DNA from: Aurantiacibacter rhizosphaerae
Lineage (GTDB): Bacteria; Pseudomonadota; Alphaproteobacteria; Sphingomonadales; Sphingomonadaceae
DNA: 64,000 bases
Direction of reading: 5' to 3'
NCBI RefSeq assembly: GCF_009807005.1
Contig: NZ_WUBR01000003.1
Location: forward strand, 310,001 to 374,000
This document shows positions 32,583 to 40,581 of the stretch, piece after piece. Within the stretch, counting starts at the first letter, position 1; the number at the start of each line of letters is the position of its first letter. The position numbers were made by a program, and so were the translations under genes. The notes beneath the pieces were generated by a model that did not search any database, was not told where the DNA came from, and was given only the letters and a program-made list of their open reading frames with translations.

Positions 32583-34094
32583 CTAGGCGGAATGGCCGTT
32601 TACATCGCCCACGGTCATCTCATGCTTCAGGCCAAGCCAGTCGGCCAGATTGGCAAGTTCGGTTTCCACCGTGTCCGCCATCATATGCGCGCGGCTTTCA
32701 TCGAAGCGCAGGACCAGTGTATCGCCCTCGCGCCGCAATGTGCTGCTGAGCAGGGAAATCCGCGTGCCTGCCCCGATCCGGCGGCACAGCCTGTTGGCCA
32801 GCCCCCAGGCGGAGGCGCGGTGCAACTGGTCTTCATCGGCCATACGCAGATATTCCGGCACGATCTTGGGCTGGGCGCAGCTTGCCCGCAGGCATTGCGC
32901 GATCATGGCCCGGCCCGTGTGATCTAGGCCGACCCAGCGTTTTTCCAGCGCCCAGTCCGTGGAGTGCTGGATGCGCATGTTGGGCTCTATCCGCGCGGTT
33001 GCCGCTGCCAGCATGGTGGCAGCCAGGCGAATGCGCTCGCTACCCCTGTTGCGTCCGTCCACAGCTTCCGCCGTCCACGCCGCCTCCAGCGTGGCATTGG
33101 TGATATCCGCACCGCGCGGCGTGGCGAAATGGGTGACGGCGGTCAGCAACGGGTCCTGATCGCGGGCAATCGTGCTGAGGGCGGAAAACAGCACGCCTTC
33201 GCGCAGGCCCCATGCCGAGATCACGATAGCTTCGGGCTTAAATTCACGCAGCATCACGCGCAGCATGGCCGCCGCATCCGGCAATCCGGCGGCGCGGTTG
33301 GACGATATGCCGGGAATGGAGGACAGCGCATCGGGATCGGCCTTGGCCAGCTTCTTGGCGACCTTGTCCGCCTCCCCCGCCGTTAGGCAGAAGGCTTGCG
33401 GATCCTGTATCGGATATTGGGCATTGTGCATGGCATAATTGGCCAGCGCCCGCCACGTGCCGCCGACAAGGTACAGCGGGCCTTCCTGCTGGCTGGCAAA
33501 GCCTGCGGGCTGCAGCTGCTTCCTGATAGCCTTGGCGAATTTCTCATCGCCGCTTTCGCGAATGGCGGGCAGGCGCAGCGTGCCAAGCGGCAGGCTGATC
33601 CCGTCGTGGCAATCGCCCTTTTCAATGGCGACAAGTTCAAGGCTGCCACCACCCAGATCGGCCACCACGCCCTTTGCGCCGGGAAATGCGCCGATGACGC
33701 CAAAGGCTGAAATCGTCGCCTCTTCCACGCCGCTCAGCACCCTCGGCTCCAGCCCCAGCGCGCGCACCTTCTTGATGAATTTCGCCCCGTTGCTGGCATC
33801 GCGTGCGGCGGCGGTGGCGACGGTGGTGATATCGCTGATGCCCAGATCGCGCAGGATCGCGGCAAAGCGGGCCAGCCCTGCCAGCGCCATATTCTCCGCT
33901 TCCTTGGGAATGGCACCGGTTTCAGCCAGATCGCGGCCAAGCCGCGCGGTGACTTTCTCGTTCAGCCATACATTGGGCGCGCGCTTCGGCCCGGAATACA
34001 CCACCAGGCGAACGGTATTGGAGCCAATATCGATGACGCCGCGATCGGGCACTTCGATGTGCGCATTGCCGCGCTTTGCCGCGGGTGCGGTCAT
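32583..34094 (-). CDS. ppx: exopolyphosphatase, Ppx/GppA family
   Basis: 503-aa ASKHA-fold phosphatase that hydrolyses terminal phosphates from polyphosphate (or pppGpp). N-terminal motif GVIDIGSNTVRLVVY is the phosphate-1 loop, GVVADLGGGSLELV the phosphate-2 loop, and LSGVEEATISAFGVIG lies between them. A C-terminal HD-like region (about 320-500) is present as in the long Ppx form. ATG 34094 overlaps the ppk1 stop by ATGA with GGGAG upstream, so it is translationally coupled to the polyphosphate kinase. Together they set polyphosphate level in the cytosol. Confidence 0.92.
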   Translation of the reverse strand: MTAPAAKRGNAHIEVPDRGVIDIGSNTVRLVVYSGPKRAPNVWLNEKVTARLGRDLAETGAIPKEAENMALAGLARFAAILRDLGISDITTVATAAARDASNGAKFIKKVRALGLEPRVLSGVEEATISAFGVIGAFPGAKGVVADLGGGSLELVAIEKGDCHDGISLPLGTLRLPAIRESGDEKFAKAIRKQLQPAGFASQQEGPLYLVGGTWRALANYAMHNAQYPIQDPQAFCLTAGEADKVAKKLAKADPDALSSIPGISSNRAAGLPDAAAMLRVMLREFKPEAIVISAWGLREGVLFSALSTIARDQDPLLTAVTHFATPRGADITNATLEAAWTAEAVDGRNRGSERIRLAATMLAAATARIEPNMRIQHSTDWALEKRWVGLDHTGRAMIAQCLRASCAQPKIVPEYLRMADEDQLHRASAWGLANRLCRRIGAGTRISLLSSTLRREGDTLVLRFDESRAHMMADTVETELANLADWLGLKHEMTVGDVNGHSA

Positions 34095-36274
34095 ACCGCT
34101 CCCTTGCGCAGGGCAAGTTTTGGAATGCGATCATCCTTCAGCGCGCCGCCGCGACCGGATAGGGAGGGATTTGTCATGAAGTAATCGTGGCAGTTGAAGC
34201 CATCGCCCTCAACCCCCGGATCGCTTTCCACCCGCTCGTATTCCCCCGTTTCGCCGTCCAGCAGCCAGCTTTGCTCCGTATCCAGCAGGTTGGCGAGCAG
34301 CACTTGTTCCAGGATCTGGTCGTGCACCGTCTCATTCGTGATGGGCACCAGCGCCTCGACTCGGCGATAGAGGTTACGGTCCATCATGTCGGCGCTGGAG
34401 ATATAGACCTTCGCCTTGTCGCTGGGCAGGATCTCGCCATTGCCGAAGGCGTAGATGCGGCTGTGTTCCAGGAAGCGCCCGATGATCGATTTGACGGTGA
34501 TATTGTCGGACAGGCCGGGAACGCCGGGCCGCAGGCAGCAGATGCCCCGGCACACCAGCACCACCTGCACACCGGCCTGGCTGGCCTCGTACAATTTATC
34601 GATCACGCGCTTTTCGGTGATCTGGTTCACCTTCCACCAGATCGTGGCGGGCTGACCCGCTCTTGCCAGTTCAATCTCCCGCTCGATATCCGCCAGCAGC
34701 GTGTCCAGCAGGTTGAGCGGGGATATGGCCAGCTTCTCCATCGCCTGCGGCTCCACATAGCCGGTGATGAAGTTGAACAGTTTCGACGCATCGCGCCCGA
34801 TGGCGGGATCGGCGGTGAAGTAGCTGAGATCGGTATAGATCTTGGTGGTGACGGGGTGGTAATTCCCGGTGCCGAAATGGCAGTAGGTGCGATAACCGCC
34901 TTCCTCCTGCCGCACGACCATGCTGATCTTGGCGTGGGTTTTCCAGTCGATAAAGCCGTAGATCACCTGCACCCCGGCGCGCTCCAGTTCGCCCGCCCAT
35001 TTCAGGTTTTGCTCTTCGTCGAAACGGGCTTTCAGCTCCACCACGGCGGTGACGGATTTGCCGTTTTCCGCCGCCTGGGTCAGCGCGTTGACCACCTGCG
35101 ATTGCTGGCCCGCACGATACAGCGCCTGCTTTATGGAAATGACGTTGGGATCATTGGCCGCTTGCCGCAGGAAATCCACCACCACCTCGAAACTTTCGTA
35201 GGGGTGATGGATCACGATGTCCTTTTCCTGCACGGCGGCGAACACATCGCCATCATGCTCCATCACCCGTTCCGGATAGCGCGGCGAATAAGGCGTGAAC
35301 TTCAGGTCTGGCCTATCCTCTTTCACCACCTCCTCCAGCCCGGCGATGCCCAGCATGCCCTCGGTCTTGGTGATGAAGGCCTGCTCTAGCTCCAGCTTGT
35401 CGCGCAGCATATCTTCCGCGTTGGGATCGAAGCTTTCGTCGATCTCCAGCATGATGACCTGGCCGCGGCGGCGGCGCTGGATGGCGCTGCGGAAATAGCG
35501 GACAAGATCCTCCGCATCTTCCTCGATTTCAATATCGCTGTCGCGCAGCACGCGGAACACGCCATCGCCGGTGATATCGAAACCGGGAAACATCAGCGTG
35601 GCATAGCGGCATACCAGCCGCTCCACCGCCACATAGATCGCCTGATCGCCCGGAATGCGCACGAAACGCGGCAGGGCGCTGGGGATCAGCACCATCTCCA
35701 CCAGCTGGCTGCCGTCTTCCTTGCGCTTCAGATTGAACAATGCGCCAAGGCCGCGATTGGCAACGAAGGGGAAGGGATGCGCCGGGTCGATCGCCTGCGG
35801 CGTGATCACCGGCATGATGTGATCGAGGAAATATTGCCGCAGCCATTCCTCGGCCTCGGCATCCAGCCTGTCCTCACCCTTGATATGGATGCCCTGTTCG
35901 GCCAGCAGCGGATGCAGCTGTTTCAGGATGGCTTGCTGGCGTTCTTCCAGCTCGCGGTATTTATCTCGCGTGGCGACGAGCTGCTGCTTTGGCGTGCGCC
36001 CGTCCAGCGACATTTCGGCAACCCCGCTGCGCACCTGCCCCACAAGGCCGGCGACACGGATCATCATGAATTCATCAAGATTGCTGCCGGAAATAGACAG
36101 GAACCGCAGCCGTTCCAGCAGGGGGTAGGAACTGCGCGCAGCCTCCGCCAGAACGCGCTCGTTGAATGACAGCCACGACATCTCGCGGTTGAAATAGCGC
36201 TCTTCGGGCGCGAAGCTTTCGAGGTCGATCCCGGCGTCTGCCTGTGTGTCCGGGGTTGTCGGGGCGGTGCTCAT
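34091..36274 (-). CDS. ppk1: polyphosphate kinase 1
   Basis: 727-aa PPK1 with the usual four-domain layout. N-terminal blocks are RYFNREMSWLSFNERVL and ISGSNLDEFMMIRVAGL. The middle has DVFAAVQEKDIVIHHPYESF. The two catalytic phospholipase-D-like domains hold the histidines in YCHFGTGNYHPVT and FLEHSRIYAFGNG; one of these is the residue phosphorylated in the reaction. It makes polyphosphate from ATP reversibly. ATG 36274 has GAGG upstream. It lies 89 bp downstream of virB11 on the same strand, so read-through from the secretion operon is possible. The C-terminus is a little longer than in E. coli. Confidence 0.93.
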   Translation of the reverse strand: MSTAPTTPDTQADAGIDLESFAPEERYFNREMSWLSFNERVLAEAARSSYPLLERLRFLSISGSNLDEFMMIRVAGLVGQVRSGVAEMSLDGRTPKQQLVATRDKYRELEERQQAILKQLHPLLAEQGIHIKGEDRLDAEAEEWLRQYFLDHIMPVITPQAIDPAHPFPFVANRGLGALFNLKRKEDGSQLVEMVLIPSALPRFVRIPGDQAIYVAVERLVCRYATLMFPGFDITGDGVFRVLRDSDIEIEEDAEDLVRYFRSAIQRRRRGQVIMLEIDESFDPNAEDMLRDKLELEQAFITKTEGMLGIAGLEEVVKEDRPDLKFTPYSPRYPERVMEHDGDVFAAVQEKDIVIHHPYESFEVVVDFLRQAANDPNVISIKQALYRAGQQSQVVNALTQAAENGKSVTAVVELKARFDEEQNLKWAGELERAGVQVIYGFIDWKTHAKISMVVRQEEGGYRTYCHFGTGNYHPVTTKIYTDLSYFTADPAIGRDASKLFNFITGYVEPQAMEKLAISPLNLLDTLLADIEREIELARAGQPATIWWKVNQITEKRVIDKLYEASQAGVQVVLVCRGICCLRPGVPGLSDNITVKSIIGRFLEHSRIYAFGNGEILPSDKAKVYISSADMMDRNLYRRVEALVPITNETVHDQILEQVLLANLLDTEQSWLLDGETGEYERVESDPGVEGDGFNCHDYFMTNPSLSGRGGALKDDRIPKLALRKGAV

Positions 36275-36363
36275 TGCGCCTCAAACGCTCCTGCTGGCCT
36301 GTCTGTGATACTGGTGTGCGAACGGCGATGGGTTGTCATGGAAATAGCGCCGGATGGCGGCAA

Positions 36364-37434
36364 TCAGTTCCACGTCTCCACCAGATCGCTGGCACGGGTA
36401 ATCGCGGCAATTCCGCGCTTCCCCTCCGCGCGCTTCAGCTGAACGATCACGTCAATCACGCTGGCGGCATAGGATATGGTGTCTGAGCGGGAGAGGCCGA
36501 TGCCCGTCTGCATGACCATCAGGCTCAACTGTTCCAGCGCGCCGCGCAGGCTGTTGGCATGGATGGTGGAGAAACTGCCCGGATGGCCGGTGTTGATCGC
36601 CCGCAGGAAGGAGACGCTTTCCGCCCCGCGCAATTCACCCAGCACGATGCGATCGGGGCGCAGGCGCAGCGCCGATTGCAGCAATTCGTTGGAGGTGACC
36701 TTGGCCTCCCCCAGTTCACCCTTCACCGCCACCAGGCCCACGGCATTGGCGCCGGGAAATTTCAGTTCCGGCGTATCTTCCACCAGAACCACGCGCTCGT
36801 CCCGCGGGATTTCGCCCAGCATGGCATTGAGGAAGGTGGTCTTGCCGGTGCTGGTGCCGCCGGAAATCAGGATGGTCTTCTTGGCGCGGATCGCGGCGCG
36901 CAGGAAATCGATGGGCTGCACCTGCGGATCGGGCATGTCGGCCTCGCTATCCTGCAACAATGGCCCGGTGTCATAGGCATCCAGTGGCAGATCCAGCCGG
37001 CGGTGGCGGCGGATGGCCATGGCCCAGTGCTTGCGCGTGGCGGGCGGGCCGCAGAACTGGATGCGCGCGCCATCGGGCAGGGTTGCGCCCAGCAGCGGAT
37101 GTTCGCGATTGATGCCCTGGTGGCTGATGCGCGCCACCTGTTCGGCCAGGCGCTGCACCAGCTTGTCGTCTATCGTATCAAGCGCGATGCGTTGCATGCC
37201 GGGAGTGGCGGCATCCTCCACCCACATTTCCCCCGGCTTGTTCACCAGTATCTCGGTTACGGTGTCGCGCTCCAGCCATTCCCGAAACGGCGCGAGATAG
37301 GCATCGAGATACACCGATCCGCTGGCCACCTTGGGCGCGTCCGCTGGCGGCCCAGCCATAGGCGGGGCTGCGGCCTTGCTGGCGGTTGTCTTACCGGCAG
37401 GGTCTTCCCCAAGGTGATGGATCTCGGCTGACAT
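36364..37434 (-). CDS. virB11: type IV secretion ATPase VirB11
   Basis: 356-aa secretion-superfamily hexameric ATPase at the inner face of the cytoplasmic membrane. Walker A is SGGTSTGKTTFLNAM (about residues 191-205), the Asp box is VLVEDTPELKFPG, Walker B is RIVLGELRGAESVSFL and the His box is TGHPGSFSTIHANS. The N-terminal domain (VTEILVNKPGEMWVED) is typical. The first 40 residues are Ala/Pro-rich and poorly conserved. It is the last gene of the VirB operon, 9 bp after virB10. It powers pilus formation or substrate transfer with VirB4. Confidence 0.92.
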   Translation of the reverse strand: MSAEIHHLGEDPAGKTTASKAAAPPMAGPPADAPKVASGSVYLDAYLAPFREWLERDTVTEILVNKPGEMWVEDAATPGMQRIALDTIDDKLVQRLAEQVARISHQGINREHPLLGATLPDGARIQFCGPPATRKHWAMAIRRHRRLDLPLDAYDTGPLLQDSEADMPDPQVQPIDFLRAAIRAKKTILISGGTSTGKTTFLNAMLGEIPRDERVVLVEDTPELKFPGANAVGLVAVKGELGEAKVTSNELLQSALRLRPDRIVLGELRGAESVSFLRAINTGHPGSFSTIHANSLRGALEQLSLMVMQTGIGLSRSDTISYAASVIDVIVQLKRAEGKRGIAAITRASDLVETWN

Positions 37435-37443
37435 GCGGGCCGC

Positions 37444-38583
37444 TCAATTAACCTTCGGGGCCTGGCTGAAATCCAGATCGCGCGCGGTATAGACGCGGAT
37501 CGGTTCACCCATGCGCACGCGCACGGTGGGCGGCCGCTGGCCATCCTGCTGCAATGCGGTGTTGGCGGCATTCTGCCCGCCGCCCAGCACGATGGATGCG
37601 CCGCCGCTGGCAACGGTGGTCAGCCCGCCAATCACGGACAGCAGCATGGCCGAACCGAAGCGGCTGAAGAAGTGGTTGTCCACTTCTCCAGCAAGGCCGG
37701 CGGTGCCATCGAAGCTGGTGGCCGGGCTTTGCAGCGATACCGTCACGCCATCGGGGCGGATCACCCGCTGCCAGATGACATAGGCACGGCGCTGGCCCGC
37801 CTGCAGGCCGGACTGGTATTGCCCGACAAGGCGGCTGGAACGCGGGATCAGCACGCTGCTGCCATCGAAGGATCGGACATCCTGGCTCACCACGGCGCGC
37901 ACGAAGCCGGGCACATCGGTGTTGATGGCGGTTTCCAGGATCGCCGGGATCATGGTGCCCTGCGTTACCGTGGTGGCCGGGTTCACATCCTGCGTTGCGA
38001 CAGCGGGGCCGCCGCCGACACCGCCGATGCGGGCGGCAAATTCATTGGCCGCTCCGCTGCCGGGGGTGACTGCACCGCCGGGGGTGGATGCCTCTGCAGC
38101 CGCGGCATTGGCCGCAGCGGCGCGTGGCGCGACCCCGCCATCGAAAACGAGGGTGGGCGAGGAATAGGGATTGGTGGCCGGGCCATAGGCGGCGTTGGTA
38201 TTCGGTGCGCGAGACAGCACGGGGCTGGGCGCAGGGTCAGACATGGGCTGCACCCCGGCATTGGCGCTGGGCAGGCCATCGGCGGGCATCGGCGCCATTG
38301 CCACTGGCGCGGGCGGCGGCGCGGGTGCTGCGGCCTCCGCCGCGGCCTGCTGATCATCCGTGCGGCTGGCGTTCAGCCCCCACAATGTGGCCGCGCCCAG
38401 CAAGGCGACGAAGCCGACACCTGCCAGCAGGCCCAGCGTATCGCGGCTGCCCTTGCGATTGGCCACAGCGGGGTAGGACGTACGGCTGGCAAGGTCGATA
38501 ACCTCGGTCGTCTCGTCATCGCGCGGGTCCACGTCATTGGCGTGGGCGGCGTTCTTTTCGGGCAGTCGCATGGCAAGTTTCAT
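37444..38583 (-). CDS. virB10: type IV secretion core protein VirB10
   Basis: 379 aa from ATG 38583, which has GGAG at 7-base spacing; a start 18 codons upstream would overlap virB9 and is less likely. The order is a cytosolic N-terminus, one membrane segment (LGLLAGVGFVALLGAATLWGL), then a long periplasmic Pro/Ala-rich linker (about 65-190). The C-terminal TrbI domain follows, with QGTMIPAILETAINTDVPG, IPRSSRLVGQYQSG and a putative outer-membrane antenna region FGSAMLLSVIGGLTT. VirB10 spans both membranes and joins the ATPases to the VirB9 channel. Confidence 0.9.
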   Translation of the reverse strand: MKLAMRLPEKNAAHANDVDPRDDETTEVIDLASRTSYPAVANRKGSRDTLGLLAGVGFVALLGAATLWGLNASRTDDQQAAAEAAAPAPPPAPVAMAPMPADGLPSANAGVQPMSDPAPSPVLSRAPNTNAAYGPATNPYSSPTLVFDGGVAPRAAAANAAAAEASTPGGAVTPGSGAANEFAARIGGVGGGPAVATQDVNPATTVTQGTMIPAILETAINTDVPGFVRAVVSQDVRSFDGSSVLIPRSSRLVGQYQSGLQAGQRRAYVIWQRVIRPDGVTVSLQSPATSFDGTAGLAGEVDNHFFSRFGSAMLLSVIGGLTTVASGGASIVLGGGQNAANTALQQDGQRPPTVRVRMGEPIRVYTARDLDFSQAPKVN

Positions 38584-38605
38584 ATGCGTATCTCCAATTC
38601 GCCGT

Positions 38606-39391
38606 TCAGGCGCCCTGCTGGGCGGTGCCATCGGCATTCACTGCGCCGACGGGGCCTTGGTTCACCAGCATGGCGGCATCATCGCCGGAACGCAGGATGA
38701 TCTCGCTGGGCACGATATCCAGCACGATCGTATCCCCGCGCACGGCGAAGTTTACAGGGCCTTCGCTACCCTCGTGATCTTTCACCAATATGGCAGGCAT
38801 GGGCTGGCCAGATGGCCATGCCAGGAATGTGGCTGTGCCATCGTCGTAAATCCGTTCCGGCAGCAGCGCACGATCACCGCTGGTGGCCCAATCGAAATTC
38901 AGCGTGGTGGGATCCAGCACGGCGTAATCATCATTCGCAGCGGCCAGTTCCACGGCATTGGCGCGCCCACCGGGATCAGCCGAGGCGAGGGCGGTATCCT
39001 CCACCGGTTCCACCTCCACTGGATAGGTGAAGGTGAGCACATACAGCGGGGTGCGATTGGCCGGGTTGGCCACCAGATCGAACAGATAGGTGTGGCGATT
39101 GGTCACCACCGTCATATTGGTGGCAGCGCGCGGCTCCAGCGGCTTTACGAACAACAGGTTGGCGCGGCGATTGGGCGTGACCTGCCAGCTGGTGGAATCG
39201 CCGATGGCAACGTTTTCGATCGCTTCCCCATCGCCGAACTGGATGGTGGATTGCACATTCACCTTGCCCTCGATCCGCACCACCTGGGTGGAATCATAGA
39301 GCCGTTCCTGAAGGCGCGGGTCCTGCGCTGTGGCAGGTGCGGCAATCAGGGTGGAAGCAAGGAGGAGCGCAGCAAGGCTGGCGCGGATCAT
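38606..39391 (-). CDS. virB9: type IV secretion core protein VirB9
   Basis: 261 aa with a Sec signal (MIRASLAALLLASTLIAAPATA). The N-terminal domain shows QVVRIEGKVNVQSTIQF and the typical GDSTSWQVTPNRRANLLFVKPL. The C-terminal domain, which in known systems pairs with VirB7 and VirB10, has LNFDWATSGDRALLPERIYDDGTATFLAWPSG and a closing GDTIVLDIVPSEIILRSGDD. Its ATG overlaps the virB6 stop (ATGA). No virB7 lipoprotein gene was found beside it, so the VirB9 C-terminal domain may be stabilised in another way. Confidence 0.9.
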   Translation of the reverse strand: MIRASLAALLLASTLIAAPATAQDPRLQERLYDSTQVVRIEGKVNVQSTIQFGDGEAIENVAIGDSTSWQVTPNRRANLLFVKPLEPRAATNMTVVTNRHTYLFDLVANPANRTPLYVLTFTYPVEVEPVEDTALASADPGGRANAVELAAANDDYAVLDPTTLNFDWATSGDRALLPERIYDDGTATFLAWPSGQPMPAILVKDHEGSEGPVNFAVRGDTIVLDIVPSEIILRSGDDAAMLVNQGPVGAVNADGTAQQGA

Positions 39392-40581
39392 GACAATTTC
39401 TCCGAAGTTCGAACGGGCGCAGATTTGAAGCGGCTGCCAATGCCGCGGGCGCGGGAAGGGGCAGCGGTGCCGCTGCGCGATTGATCACTGTGGCCGCCCT
39501 GCACGATGCGGGTATCGCGGCCACCGCTTGTGCTGCCGGTATCATTGGCGGCGGCGGGCGTGTTTGCCGTAACGCGGATATCGCGTGCGGGCGGCGGGGT
39601 GGACTGGGCCGCGCGGTCGCGGGCGCTGGTGGCGGTGAGTGCTTGTGAAGGCGGCGCAGCAGCGGGCGCGGAATAGGCGGTGTTGGCGCCGCCGCGTTCA
39701 TCCGCACGCGCGCTTTGCGACAGGCCGAACACGCTCCACCCGGCCACCATCGTCGTGGCGACTTTCAGCACCATGAACATCAGCGCCAGATGCACCGCAC
39801 CGATCATGAAGAATGCCATCGCGGGGCGCACGTCGATCTGGCCCGGCGTGCTCATCAGGCTGGAGAGGACCGGTATCGCCAGTTCCAGCATCAGCGATCC
39901 GCCCAGCACCGCGAACAGCGGGGCCAGCGCCATCAGCACCACGCCCTTCAGCCAGCCGACGAACAGGCCGCGCGTGCCATCGAACAGCGCCAGCAGGATG
40001 AAGATGGGACCAAGGCCCATCAGGATGGCCAGTGCGATCTTGCACGTGGCCAGCACGCCAACCGTGCCCAGCAGCAGCATGGTGCCGCCCGACCATAGCA
40101 GGCCCGGCGGGGAGAAGAGGGAAGTGTCATTGGCCATGGCATCGCCGCCCGATGCCTCCATCAGCGACAGCATCACCACGTCCAGCTTGTCTGCAAAAAT
40201 GATGGTGGCGGACCCGTCCGTACCCATCAGCACGGTGGCGATCTGATCGGGCGCGCCCACGGCAAGGTTCCAGAACACGCTTTGAAACGCCACCCAGCTG
40301 GTGGCAAAGGTGATCACCAGCACCAGCGTAACCATGCGCGGCGTCAGCGATGACAGGCCCAGCCGCGTGCGCCCGGTGATCATGCCAAAGCCGAGGAACG
40401 CGATCCACAGCGTCAGCAATATGGTGAGCGCGGGGCCAAAGCTGCCTTCCGCGCTGAACAGGCGATTGAACGCGGCCTGCGCCATTTCCGACGCAGCGCA
40501 ATCCACCCCGCGCAGGGACGCGCCGATACCGGCACCCACGCCCTCCATGGCGCGCATGCATTGGGCAGACGCGGCGCTCAT
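39388..40581 (-). CDS. virB6: type IV secretion inner-membrane protein VirB6/TrbL
   Basis: 397 aa with at least six membrane segments: FGPALTILLTLWIAFLGFGM, MVTLVLVITFATSWVAF, LLLGTVGVLATCKIALAILM, GPIFILLALF, MALAPLFAVLGGSLML and AMAFFMIGAVHLALMFMVL. The block ALAILMGLGPIFILLALFDGTRGLF is the conserved VirB6 core. A hydrophilic cytosolic tail of about 100 residues, rich in Ala, Ser, Arg and Thr, ends the protein. ATG 40581 overlaps the virB4 stop as ATGA. It forms part of the inner-membrane channel. Confidence 0.88.
   Translation of the reverse strand: MSAASAQCMRAMEGVGAGIGASLRGVDCAASEMAQAAFNRLFSAEGSFGPALTILLTLWIAFLGFGMITGRTRLGLSSLTPRMVTLVLVITFATSWVAFQSVFWNLAVGAPDQIATVLMGTDGSATIIFADKLDVVMLSLMEASGGDAMANDTSLFSPPGLLWSGGTMLLLGTVGVLATCKIALAILMGLGPIFILLALFDGTRGLFVGWLKGVVLMALAPLFAVLGGSLMLELAIPVLSSLMSTPGQIDVRPAMAFFMIGAVHLALMFMVLKVATTMVAGWSVFGLSQSARADERGGANTAYSAPAAAPPSQALTATSARDRAAQSTPPPARDIRVTANTPAAANDTGSTSGGRDTRIVQGGHSDQSRSGTAAPSRARGIGSRFKSAPVRTSEKLS

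Noticed and set aside
38583-38637. Upstream start for virB10 adding 18 residues
   Set aside because: The added part overlaps virB9 and has no membrane or family character. ATG 38583 has a well-placed GGAG.
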